From: Blastopirellula sp. J2-11
Lineage (GTDB): Bacteria; Planctomycetota; Planctomycetia; Pirellulales; Pirellulaceae
Length of the DNA: 64,000 bases
Assembly (NCBI RefSeq): GCF_024584705.1
Contig: NZ_CP097384.1
Location: forward strand, 434,001 to 498,000
Reading direction: 5' to 3'
Part shown: positions 36,094-44,625 of the stretch, one piece after another
Layout of the letters: every line of letters begins with the position of its first letter
Numbering within the stretch: the first letter of the stretch is position 1
Program-made: the position numbers and the translations under genes
The notes under the pieces: generated by a model
Database searches by the model: none
The model's input: only the letters and a program-made list of their open reading frames with translations
What the model was told of the DNA's origin: nothing

Positions 36094-36825
36094 ATGTCCG
36101 ACGCAGCCCACCTGTCCCCGCCCGAAACTTCGCGACATTGGTTGATACGGCATCGACATGCCGTCACCTTGATCGCGTTGATCTTGTTGATGGCCGGCGA
36201 GACGTTGCGTCCTGATTCGTCGACCGGAAATTGGATCTCCGATTTGCTGCTTTCGATCGTGATCCTGGCGGCCGCGTATGACGTGCTGATTCGTCACCGA
36301 CGATTTCTGCTGGTCGCGTTAAGCGCCGTGCCGCCGATTGCAACCATTTGGATCATCCGCGGCTTGGACGAATTTCGTGATGTTGAGATGGCGGCAGAGT
36401 GGTATTTGCTGCGAAATGTCTTGATGATCGCGTTCCTCAGCTACATCGTTTGGGTGATAGGCCGAGATGTCTCTCGCGCCAAACGGGTTACGACCGATCA
36501 GGTATTAGGAGGCGTCAGCGTTTACTTGCTGCTGGGTCTTATCTGGGCGATCGCTTATCTAAGCGTCGTCATGTTCGATTCCAGCGCGATCGAATTTTCT
36601 ACCCCCGATGACGGGTTGGCCGGCCGTCGCTTGGCGGCCTTGATTTACTTTAGTTTTGCTACCCTAACGACACTCGGCTTAGGAGACATCCTGCCGCTTT
36701 CCAATTTGGCCCGTACGCTAACTTGGACCGAAGCCGTTACAGGACAGCTTTATATCGCCGTTTCCATGGCCAAGTTGGTCGGACTAAGACTCGTTCATTT
36801 AACCCAACCGCCGAAGTCGACTTGA
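36094..36825 (+). CDS. Ion-channel-like membrane protein
   Basis: 243 residues. I started it at the ATG at 36094, 23 bases after the LysM stop; the frame is open upstream but overlaps the LysM gene. About six hydrophobic helices, the last two flanking a pore-like segment SFATLTTLGLGDILPLSNLA, as in Ion_trans_2 two-helix channels. The filter reads TLGLGD rather than TVGYGD, so K+ selectivity is doubtful. There is no regulator domain. Likely in one transcript with the LysM gene. Confidence 0.85.
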   Translation: MSDAAHLSPPETSRHWLIRHRHAVTLIALILLMAGETLRPDSSTGNWISDLLLSIVILAAAYDVLIRHRRFLLVALSAVPPIATIWIIRGLDEFRDVEMAAEWYLLRNVLMIAFLSYIVWVIGRDVSRAKRVTTDQVLGGVSVYLLLGLIWAIAYLSVVMFDSSAIEFSTPDDGLAGRRLAALIYFSFATLTTLGLGDILPLSNLARTLTWTEAVTGQLYIAVSMAKLVGLRLVHLTQPPKST

Positions 36826-36924
36826 TACGCCGCTCGATTTCGTCTTGACTCGAGCTGTGCATTTGACCTATCACTTGCCTGTTCGACTTTGCGCTGGGGC
36901 ATCCAATAGCACACGATCACGTTC

Positions 36925-37785
36925 ATGCCATCTCCCGAAATTGCGGTCATCATCTCGACGTTTCAACGTCCGCAGCATCTTCGCCGATCGCTGGAATCAC
37001 TGGCGATGCAGCGCTGCGGCTCCAACGACTTTGAAGTTGTCGTCACCGACGACGGCTCTAGTGACGAAACCGAGCAGGTGGTCGCACAATTCGCCAATCA
37101 GGTCGACTTTCCGGTCGCCTTCACCACCCATCCGCATGATGGGTTTCAGTTGGCGAAATGTCGCAACGAGGGAGTTTCGGTTACTCAGGCTCCTTACATC
37201 CTTTTCCTGGACGGGGACCTGGTCGCGCCGCCCGACTTCGTTGCTCAGCACTTGCATCATCGACAGCGCGGATTCGCCATGGTAGGCGACTCAATCTGGC
37301 TAAATCAGCAACTGTCGGAATCGATCGATATCAACGAAATTCGATTTGGTGATTTTCGCTCTTGGGCGACGGAACAAGAAGAACGGCGCATGCGTTGGAA
37401 ATCGCTTCGCGCCGCAATCTACAGCCGACTTGGATTGCCTGATCGACCTCGCATGAAGGGGGGCAACATCGCTCTCTGGCGCGATGACTATGAAACCATC
37501 AATGGCTACGACCAAGACTTTGTTGGTTGGGGGCTGGAAGACAGCGACCTCCAGCGACGACTTTTTCAGGCCGGCGTCCGCTTCCGCTCTAGTATGCGTT
37601 GGACGCGAACCCATCATTTGTGGCACGTACGCGATCCCTCCTACGTCGCCAAAGCGAGCGGCACCAAAAATGAGAAGCTGATGCGGGCCAACCGTCCCTC
37701 TCGCTGCACCAACGGTCTGGCCCAGCGTGACGACATGACGTTCCGAAAATTCGCTGGTATGCAGACGTTGAAACGCGCCGCCTAG
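36925..37785 (+). CDS. Family 2 glycosyltransferase with GT7C-like C-terminus
   Basis: 286 residues. GT-A fold: nucleotide-sugar motif VIISTFQRPQHL, VVVTDDGSSDET and the DxD-type LFLDGDLVAP. The second half holds the Glyco_transf_7C motif GGNIALWRDDYETINGYDQD then GWGLEDSDLQRR, as in chondroitin polymerase-like galactosyltransferases. It should transfer a hexose or HexNAc to a surface glycan. No signal or helix, so cytoplasmic. Confidence 0.93.
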   Translation: MPSPEIAVIISTFQRPQHLRRSLESLAMQRCGSNDFEVVVTDDGSSDETEQVVAQFANQVDFPVAFTTHPHDGFQLAKCRNEGVSVTQAPYILFLDGDLVAPPDFVAQHLHHRQRGFAMVGDSIWLNQQLSESIDINEIRFGDFRSWATEQEERRMRWKSLRAAIYSRLGLPDRPRMKGGNIALWRDDYETINGYDQDFVGWGLEDSDLQRRLFQAGVRFRSSMRWTRTHHLWHVRDPSYVAKASGTKNEKLMRANRPSRCTNGLAQRDDMTFRKFAGMQTLKRAA

Positions 37786-37810
37786 TGCGGCTCTCCCGAA
37801 CGATGATCCG

Positions 37811-38158
37811 ATGAGCAGCCTACCGATAATTCCGCTGGATGACTTGCTGAAAGTCGATATCCGCGTCGGTCAAATCATCGCGGCCAATCCCTTCCCCGAG
37901 GGAAAGCATTCGACCCACCTCTTGCAGATCGACTTTGGCGACGAGCTGGGTCTGAAAAAGTCGCTGGCCCGACTGACCCCCAACTATGAATATGACGCGC
38001 TCGTCGGCCGGCAAGTTCTCGCGGTCGTCAACCTGGCGCCGCGTCAAATTGGGGGACATCGCTCCGAAGTATTGACGCTAGGCGTCAACGACGCTCAGGA
38101 AAACGTCGTGCTGATCATCCCCGATGGTGAAACGCCCAACGGCACGCGACTCTATTAG
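37811..38158 (+). CDS. tRNA-binding OB-fold protein (CsaA-like)
   Basis: 115 residues, consisting only of a tRNA-binding domain: VDIRVGQIIAANPFPEGKHS, LLQIDFGDELGLKKSLARL and GGHRSEVLTLGVND. This is the EMAP/CsaA type also found at the C-terminus of methionyl- and phenylalanyl-tRNA synthetases. As a free protein it may act as an RNA or protein chaperone. It lies 25 bases after the glycosyltransferase gene. Confidence 0.92.
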   Translation: MSSLPIIPLDDLLKVDIRVGQIIAANPFPEGKHSTHLLQIDFGDELGLKKSLARLTPNYEYDALVGRQVLAVVNLAPRQIGGHRSEVLTLGVNDAQENVVLIIPDGETPNGTRLY

Positions 38159-38170
38159 CGCTCGCTCTGC

Positions 38171-38860
38171 TTAGCTTGCTGCCTTTTCTATGCGTTTGCG
38201 AAACTCGCTGCGCCAGGACTCGGCTAAGAGTGGACTAGCGGCCAGGATCGCGGCGTCGGCGACATTGCTTCGATCGTGATAGAAAAGTTGATTCAAGCGC
38301 GCGATCGTCCAGTCTGGTGCAGAGCGGTCGACAAGCTGCAGCGTATCGCCAGCTTGGATCGCTCCTTTCTGCAGAACGCGTAAGTACCACCCCATGCGTC
38401 CGGTGCGTACGGCCAACGCAGTCAGTTCCTTCAGTCGCCAACGCCGTGCTAACTTCCAGCAGGGCTGGCGAGGCTGGGAAACCTGCAATAAGGCCGTTCC
38501 CACTTGGTAGGTATCCCCTAAGCAAACGATAGCTTCCGTCAGATGAGAGACGGTTAGATTTTCGCCAAACGCACCGGCGCCAAACGCCGCGACATCGACC
38601 TGATCGTGCAACTCTTCTCGCCAACGCGGATAGTGAGAATCGGCGTAGACCAACATCGCCTTATCGCGGCCGCCATGATTGATGCGATCAGCGACTCCAT
38701 CCCCGACGAGCCCTTCCCAATCCAGCTCGACCTTCTCGCCGGTCGGCTGTTTGAAGAAGCCTGTGGTCCACGCGCGATCCATCACATCTTCTGCGTCGGC
38801 CGAACCATACGATTGCGGCAGGCCAAGCTGCAACTGCACAATTTTCGCCGCATCGCTCAT
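38171..38860 (-). CDS. MOSC-domain protein (YiiM-like)
   Basis: 229 residues. MOSC core: LVGDGVADRINHGGRDKAML, GAFGENLTV and the active-site Cys region QPRQPCWKLARRW, followed by the 3-alpha C-terminal segment (MGWYLRVLQKGAIQAGD onwards). YiiM-type proteins bind Moco or sulfurated ligands and reduce N-hydroxylated compounds in E. coli. It follows the DUF6807 gene by 23 bases on the same strand, with AGGA before its ATG, so co-transcription is likely. Confidence 0.93.
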   Translation of the reverse strand: MSDAAKIVQLQLGLPQSYGSADAEDVMDRAWTTGFFKQPTGEKVELDWEGLVGDGVADRINHGGRDKAMLVYADSHYPRWREELHDQVDVAAFGAGAFGENLTVSHLTEAIVCLGDTYQVGTALLQVSQPRQPCWKLARRWRLKELTALAVRTGRMGWYLRVLQKGAIQAGDTLQLVDRSAPDWTIARLNQLFYHDRSNVADAAILAASPLLAESWRSEFRKRIEKAAS

Positions 38861-38883
38861 CGCAAAAATCCTCTCTTGGTTGA

Positions 38884-40167
38884 CTACGACGCTTTTTTCA
38901 ATGTCAGGGGATGGGCGAAGCTGTTCCAGACCGTTTCTGTACGATCACGATCGATGACCCCGTCATGAGGGATGAACAAATAACGGGAACGATACGACGA
39001 CGATGGTTGAATGGTAAACGCGTCTTCGACCTGAGGGCTGAAACAGAAATAAGGTTTGTCAGGATGCAAGCGGACCGGCTGCGGAAAGCGAAAATTGTCA
39101 GGACTTCCCATCACCGTGACGCCGGCGATTTCCGATTTCTCGGCGGGCCCAAACACGTCAACCCAACGGGGGCGCGAGTGGTTTCCCTCCCAGCGATTCT
39201 TCCCTTCACTGGTCAAAAATCCAGAACCGTCGGTTTGATACCAACCACGATTGCCGCGCACCGCCATGCCGCCGTAGTGATATTTACGAATCTCCAGCGG
39301 CGTTGAGCCAGCGGTTCGCTGCACCGATTCGATCTCTAACAACACCGGATCGGCGGAAGCATAGACGCGCACCGACCAGGTTTCTAACAGAGCGTCGATC
39401 GGCTTTCCGCTGGTAAGATCGACATGCGCCAGTTGAACGTCAAAACCACCCACCACGGGGCCCGAGAATTGACGCAATAGTTCACGATGTTCGACGCGAC
39501 CTGCTTTCTTCCCGCTATTCCAGAAATCGACATGTCGCCCGGCAAACGTCGTATCAGTCCAGGCGAACATGACTCCATGTTGATGCGGATGATCGGGCGG
39601 AAAATCATCGGTCACAATCGTTCCTAGCGGCGTTCGCATGGGATGCAAAAAACCGCTGCGGCCAAATTCTGGTTGCGCAAGATCAGGCGATGGAAGCAGG
39701 CCGAGATGGTAGCGCAGCACTTCTTTCCCCTGCACCTGCACCACAATTGCCGCTCCCTCCTGCTCGACCGTCACGACATTCGCCGGCGTTTCTGCCTGCT
39801 TTATTTCTCGCACGTTCCACTCCCCATTCGGGGGAATTACGACAGGCAGGAGAAAGTAGTATCTCCCACGACGTGTGGAATCGAGATTCGGCACAAACTG
39901 GGCTGGGAAGTCCCCTTGGGGCCCCGCCAGCATGACGATCGGCTCGACCGTCAGAGCATCAACCTCGGCCGAGGCCAAGATCCCGGATATCGGCGACGGA
40001 CTCTTGTTTTCTAGGAGAAACGCTTCGTCCCCTTGAACCGTAGCGACCAGCAAGATTCCGCAAAAAAGCGGGGCCAGCATCGCCGCGCCCATCTGCTCAA
40101 CAAGAGGAGTAGCATGAAGGCCGCAAATATTCTTCAGAAATTTGCCAGGTAGGCGAACCATCGACAT
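38884..40167 (-). CDS. DUF6807 (PmoA-family) secreted protein
   Basis: 427 residues. GAGGAATAA precedes the ATG at 40167. An internal hydrophobic segment at 25-46 (MGAAMLAPLFCGILLVATVQG) should serve as signal peptide after a 25-residue charged extension. The family motif block PDHPHQHGVMFAWTD is present, with several His that could bind a metal or sugar, and the rest is beta-rich. This family is common in planctomycetes and Bacteroidetes near sugar-degradation genes; function not established. Confidence 0.88.
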   Translation of the reverse strand: MSMVRLPGKFLKNICGLHATPLVEQMGAAMLAPLFCGILLVATVQGDEAFLLENKSPSPISGILASAEVDALTVEPIVMLAGPQGDFPAQFVPNLDSTRRGRYYFLLPVVIPPNGEWNVREIKQAETPANVVTVEQEGAAIVVQVQGKEVLRYHLGLLPSPDLAQPEFGRSGFLHPMRTPLGTIVTDDFPPDHPHQHGVMFAWTDTTFAGRHVDFWNSGKKAGRVEHRELLRQFSGPVVGGFDVQLAHVDLTSGKPIDALLETWSVRVYASADPVLLEIESVQRTAGSTPLEIRKYHYGGMAVRGNRGWYQTDGSGFLTSEGKNRWEGNHSRPRWVDVFGPAEKSEIAGVTVMGSPDNFRFPQPVRLHPDKPYFCFSPQVEDAFTIQPSSSYRSRYLFIPHDGVIDRDRTETVWNSFAHPLTLKKAS

Positions 40168-40561
40168 TTATTCCTCGTATGGAAGTGACAGCCGCATGAT
40201 GACTACCGGCTGCATGTGCTGATAGATGACAGATAGCGAATTGCCTGGGTTCTTGGTCGATCCGCTCCGGATTGCTTGGTTTTCTCGATAGCGCCAATCA
40301 ATTCGGAGCGGTTTCGGCACTTCGAAATACCTTACGCTGATCTTACCCTCCCAAGTCTTTCCATCTTAACGCAGAAAACGCGATTTTTCGCGATCTGTCG
40401 TTGATTCTCTGCGCCGTTGCTGGCGGTTCTTCTTTGGAACAACATCGGCACTAAATCTTTTCTTCATTCTTTGCGATGACAATGCGGCTTTCATTCGTCG
40501 ATTCGCTCGCCGGCAAGTAATGCCGGTACAGCAGGATTTGCGCAAGAACCGGGAGCCCCCC
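40168..40561. other. Intergenic, divergent promoter region
   Basis: This space of about 400 bases lies between the DUF6807 gene (left) and the first DUF1559 gene (right), which are divergent, so it holds promoters for both. Small inverted repeats CGCG/CGCG and CCGGCA/TGCCGG near 40380 and 40515 are weak. No gene recognised. Confidence 0.5.
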
Positions 40562-41722
40562 ATGCGGTTCAACGTTTCACGCCGCGGTTTCACTTTGGTG
40601 GAGTTGTTGGTTGTCGTCGCTATTATCGGCATCCTGGCCGGATTGATTCTGCCGGCCGTCGGAGCCGCTCGCAGTGCGGCTCGCAGCGCGGAATGCAAAA
40701 ACAATCTACGTCAATTTGGAGTCGGACTTCAGGCCTATTCAACGCAACGAAAGAGCGGCGATTTTTGCTCTGGCGCATTTAACTGGCAATATGACGGCTC
40801 GGTTACCGATGTGGGCTGGGTGGCTGATCTGGTGAACCGCAACATTCCCGTCGGCTCGATGCTCTGCCCCAGCAATCCGGCGACCTCGTCGCAAACCTAT
40901 AAAGATCTGACCACGCTCGACTACAGTAGTTTTGGCGCCGCGGATTGCTCTACTTCCAACAACGGCTGCAGCAACTTTTGCGGATCCTCCGACACGACGC
41001 TGCCAGACGGTTCGATTCAAGTCAATCCTTGTAAAGAGATGCTGAAAGGAACAGTCGCTGATCGCCCTGAATTTGTACGCCAGCAAATCTACGACAAATT
41101 CTATAACACCAACTTTACCGCCAGTTGGTTCCTCGTTCGTTCTTCGATGTCGGTCGAAAGCGATGGCAATCTAAAAGCGACCTGCGGATCAGGCGGCATC
41201 TATCAGAAGGGCGCCGGCAAAGGCCCACTCACCCAAAGTCGCATCGACTCTGGCGTTGCGGCCGCCAACTTCGTTCCGTTCATCGGCGACGGGCTTCCCG
41301 TAGAGCTGTTGAACTATCCCCTCGAAACTGACAACGGCAATCCTACGATGGTCGCATCGATGACCGGTGGCCCGCGCATTTTTAGCACAGCTGGCACCGC
41401 CGCCGGCGCGATGAGCAGTCCTGCGATTTTGGCGTCGCCTACGATGGTCAGCAGCGGTCCCAAATCAGGCTGGTGGGGCGCTTTCAACAACAATACCAAG
41501 CAAGACTATCGCTGGTTCGGCGCGGTCCATAGCAGCTACGCCAATGTGCTGATGGCGGATGGAAGCGTGACCTCGTATTACGACCCGAGCGGTGACGGCA
41601 TCTTGAACAATGGTTTTCCCGCGAACACGGGTAGCGATCCCCAGTTCAACAGCAGCGAAGTCGAAATCGACAGCAAATTGATCTATAGCCGCTGGGACTT
41701 GAATCCCAATAGCTTCCGCTAG
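40562..41722 (+). CDS. DUF1559 prepilin-type protein
   Basis: 386 residues from the ATG at 40562 with GGGAG upstream. Prepilin signature [20 protein letters not shown], then [18 protein letters not shown]. The H-X9-DG motif is intact ([12 protein letters not shown]). A Cys-rich insert at about 125-160 ([18 protein letters not shown]) could form disulfides, which fits an exported protein. It resembles the next gene strongly in layout (both start CKNNLRQFG and end with DPSGDG or DLNGDG); probably an older duplicate. Confidence 0.95.
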   Translation: MRFNVSRRGFTLVELLVVVAIIGILAGLILPAVGAARSAARSAECKNNLRQFGVGLQAYSTQRKSGDFCSGAFNWQYDGSVTDVGWVADLVNRNIPVGSMLCPSNPATSSQTYKDLTTLDYSSFGAADCSTSNNGCSNFCGSSDTTLPDGSIQVNPCKEMLKGTVADRPEFVRQQIYDKFYNTNFTASWFLVRSSMSVESDGNLKATCGSGGIYQKGAGKGPLTQSRIDSGVAAANFVPFIGDGLPVELLNYPLETDNGNPTMVASMTGGPRIFSTAGTAAGAMSSPAILASPTMVSSGPKSGWWGAFNNNTKQDYRWFGAVHSSYANVLMADGSVTSYYDPSGDGILNNGFPANTGSDPQFNSSEVEIDSKLIYSRWDLNPNSFR

Positions 41723-42035
41723 GCCCTGTCTTTGTTTGATTCCGTCCGAAATCGAAATCAAAAATCGGCGTGCCGAAAAAAAGCAGGAAGGTTAACGAGA
41801 TTCGACCGCAGCGTTCATCAAATATTGATTACACCGATGGATAATCAACGAGAGTTTAGAAGAGAGATTTGGGCCGGAGTAAGGAAAGTCAGTTATCGGG
41901 CGACTTTCCTCCATACTTCACAGCACACGTAAAAACAGGTCGACGCGTCCCCTGGAGAGAAACGCGTCGACCCCCAAAAGCGTCTTTCAACACTTTAAGT
42001 TACATCAATTTTTGCAAGAACCCTGGAGATTTGCA
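41723..42035 (+). other. Intergenic with leader of second DUF1559 gene
   Basis: About 310 bases between the two DUF1559 genes. Apart from the hairpin at 41938-41972 and the ribosome binding site CTGGAG at 42023-42028, I see no gene and no terminator with a clear T run after the first gene. Confidence 0.5.
41938..41972 (+). promoter_or_regulatory. Leader hairpin before highly expressed DUF1559 gene
   Basis: An 11-bp perfect stem (41938-41948 with 41962-41972) and 13-base loop containing TGGAGAGA, 63 bases before the next start and without a T run. It looks like an mRNA leader structure, possibly stabilising the transcript or sequestering a ribosome-binding-like sequence. Confidence 0.55.
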
Positions 42036-43334
42036 ATGAAGAAACGTGGTTTCACGTTGATCGAACTGCTGGTGGTCGTCGCGATCATCGGTATTCTCGC
42101 CGCCCTGTTGCTGCCGGCTTTGGCTCGCGCTCGCGAAGCTGCCCGTAATGCTCAGTGCAAAAACAACCTTCGTCAATTCGGTATCGCCTTCGCCGCTCAG
42201 GTCGACAGCCGTCGCGACAAGAAGCTGGTTTCGGGCGCCTACGACTATCGTCGTGACGGATGCATCGACACCTACGGTTGGGTTGCCGACGTCGTCAACC
42301 AACAAGCTGGTAACGTCACCGAAATGATGTGCCCGACCAATCCGCTCCGCGGCTTGGAAAAGCTGAATGACTTGATCGGTGGAAATACTTCGGACAACAA
42401 GGGTGCCCCGGATGAACGCGTTCAGGCCGGTGCTTGCACCGCGTGGGTCGATAGCGGTTCGGTGCTGACCTACACGCCTGCCAACGATCCTTCGGGCAAC
42501 GCACGTCCTCGCAAAGAGTACATCAACACCGAGTTCCTGAAGGCTGGTTACTGTACCAACTATGCTCAAAGCTGGTTCGCCGCTCGTGAACAGATGCTGA
42601 CGAGCGATCTGAATGGCGCAAGCGCCTTCGACGCGAGCAAGAGCCCCAAAGAAGGCGGCAACAAGTCGGGTGTCCGTGGTGCTTACTACGGTCTCCGTTT
42701 GTCGGCTATCGAATCGGCTCCGGTTCCGTCCAGCGCCATCGCGATCTTGGGTGACGCCGCTCCTGGCGATACGAACGAAGCGATCCTGGCCGAAGATCTC
42801 AACGAAGAGTTGGGTCTGGTTGCCGGTGCTCGTCTCGCCGAATCGTTCAATGACGGTCCCGCCTTCTGGAACGACAATGACAAAGTTGCTTTGATCGAAA
42901 ACATTGATTCGACGGGCGCCTACGGCACTGGCGCCACCACTTCTGGCACGCTGTATCAGCTGGAATCGCAAGACTCCACGATCGGCTTGTTCACCGGCGA
43001 CATCATCCCGTCGATCGATGGAGAAGTTAGTGCGAACGCTGGTGACGATGGTTACCTCTTCCTGCAAGACACTCGTGACTGGTTCGCCACGCATGGCGGC
43101 GGCACCAGCGCTGGTTGCAACATCCTGATGGCCGATGGCAGCGTGAAGCTGGGTAGCGACCTGAATGGTGACGGCTTCTTGAACCCGGGCTTCCCGGTCA
43201 CTGGTGATGTTGAAGAAAACGCCCGCAACGTCGGTTTCATCGATGACACGGTCGAACTGGAAAACTTCGAAATCTTCTCGGGTCCGAGCATCGCCCCGGC
43301 TGGTTTCGTCAAGGCTCAGTTTGAAGAAAGCTAG
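42036..43334 (+). CDS. DUF1559 prepilin-type protein, codon-optimised
   Basis: 432 residues from the ATG at 42036. Prepilin signature [20 protein letters not shown], then [20 protein letters not shown]. At the H-X9-DG site the His is displaced ([16 protein letters not shown]). The gene uses GGT, GCT and CGT far more than its neighbours, a pattern of very high expression. It has a hairpin leader before it and a strong terminator after it. I infer a major surface or pilus subunit; similar proteins are abundant in planctomycetes. Confidence 0.95.
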   Translation: MKKRGFTLIELLVVVAIIGILAALLLPALARAREAARNAQCKNNLRQFGIAFAAQVDSRRDKKLVSGAYDYRRDGCIDTYGWVADVVNQQAGNVTEMMCPTNPLRGLEKLNDLIGGNTSDNKGAPDERVQAGACTAWVDSGSVLTYTPANDPSGNARPRKEYINTEFLKAGYCTNYAQSWFAAREQMLTSDLNGASAFDASKSPKEGGNKSGVRGAYYGLRLSAIESAPVPSSAIAILGDAAPGDTNEAILAEDLNEELGLVAGARLAESFNDGPAFWNDNDKVALIENIDSTGAYGTGATTSGTLYQLESQDSTIGLFTGDIIPSIDGEVSANAGDDGYLFLQDTRDWFATHGGGTSAGCNILMADGSVKLGSDLNGDGFLNPGFPVTGDVEENARNVGFIDDTVELENFEIFSGPSIAPAGFVKAQFEES

Positions 43335-43370
43335 TCGTCACACGTGACGATTTTTCCGGCCCAATTTCCG

Positions 43371-43403
43371 CCTTGGGAGCGAACTTTCGCTCCCAAGGTT
43401 TTT
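43371..43403 (+). terminator. Strong rho-independent terminator
   Basis: A 12-bp stem (43371-43382 with 43387-43398), ACTT loop and TTTTTCCTTTTT, 36 bases after the codon-optimised DUF1559 gene. It separates that gene from the DUF1573 gene at 43434. Confidence 0.95.
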
Positions 43404-43433
43404 CCTTTTTCATTGCACGTAATTATCCCCCCT

Positions 43434-44600
43434 ATGCTCGACAAAATACCGCTTGTGATCGCGACTTCCGTTCTCGCGCTACTGGGAGCCTGGTGGGTCA
43501 TGCCGACCAATTCGGCGTCGATCCCGTCACCTGCCGTCACTGAGATTCGTGAGAATCGTACGACGCCGCAACCGGCGGATGTGTCTGCCGTAAAGCTTCC
43601 GGCGGAGTCAGCGGATCCCCAACCTCAGCCCAAAGTGGAAGTCGAACGAACGGAATACAACTTTGGCTCGATGGAGCGTTTCGAGTCTTCCTCTCACACC
43701 TTCACGATTCGCAACATCGGCGATGCGCCGTTGCAGTTGGAAGTGGGAGATAGCTCCTGCAGTTGCACGCTGGCAGGAATTGAAGAATCGGGCGTCGCCC
43801 CCGGCGAAGAAACGCACATCAAGTTGGAATGGACGTTGAAGTTCAAAGAGGGGCCCTTTCGCCAATCCGCAACCATTCTCACGAATGATCCTGGTCGACC
43901 GGAAATTCAATTCGTCGTCGAAGGTATTATTCAAGAAGCCGTCAACATTGCTCCTCGTGAATTGGTTCTGTCAGGAATTTCCGTTGGGGAGCCGGTCAGC
44001 CGAACAGTTGAGATCATTCCCTCGGCATTCGAAATCGGCAATGTCCTCATCGAGGACGAATTGTCGATTCATCCGTTGACGGTCAGTCTGCTTCCCCGCA
44101 CGGACGAGCATAAAAATTTCCGCATTGCAGTGAATATTCCAGATACGCTGCCGAGCGGTCATTTTAAAAAGGCGCTGAACATCCTCATCGTGCCGGCGGA
44201 TCCGAAAAAGAAAACGATTCGGCGGACCCTCAAAATTGCCGGCAACGTCACCAGCGGATATATCGTTCTCTCTCCCAACATGCGAAAAGACGGCATCTAC
44301 GAGATTCCGCCGATCAACACGGCAGGCAGTCACGAATATCATGCGATTATTCGTATCCGCGATTCCGAAAAAGAGCTTAAAATCAAGTCGCTCAAGTGCC
44401 GGCCGGAATTCATCACCGCCAAACTCGAACCTCAACCAGATACGAGCGTTAAAGGGCTCTACAAGCTGACAATGACCGTATCCCCCGATGCCCCGAAGGG
44501 AGTCTATCGCGGCACCGGCGGTGGTGACGTCATCATCGAACTGGATCATCCACGCATTGAGCGCATCCGCTTCTATCTAGAATGCGCCATCAATCGATAA
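43434..44600 (+). CDS. DUF1573 protein, membrane-anchored
   Basis: 388 residues from the ATG at 43434; no good ribosome binding site (a poly-C stretch is upstream). N-terminal helix (LVIATSVLALLGAWWVM) and a DUF1573 domain at about 70-170: EYNFGSMERFESSSHTFTIR then CSCTL and PGEETHIKLEW. Further beta-sandwich repeats follow. DUF1573 domains are ASPM/SPD-2/hydin-like folds used for surface binding. It lies between DUF1559 prepilins and the PilM chimera, so a role in surface-fibre assembly is plausible. Confidence 0.88.
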   Translation: MLDKIPLVIATSVLALLGAWWVMPTNSASIPSPAVTEIRENRTTPQPADVSAVKLPAESADPQPQPKVEVERTEYNFGSMERFESSSHTFTIRNIGDAPLQLEVGDSSCSCTLAGIEESGVAPGEETHIKLEWTLKFKEGPFRQSATILTNDPGRPEIQFVVEGIIQEAVNIAPRELVLSGISVGEPVSRTVEIIPSAFEIGNVLIEDELSIHPLTVSLLPRTDEHKNFRIAVNIPDTLPSGHFKKALNILIVPADPKKKTIRRTLKIAGNVTSGYIVLSPNMRKDGIYEIPPINTAGSHEYHAIIRIRDSEKELKIKSLKCRPEFITAKLEPQPDTSVKGLYKLTMTVSPDAPKGVYRGTGGGDVIIELDHPRIERIRFYLECAINR

Positions 44601-44625
44601 CTACCACGCGCCAATCCAATTGTTC

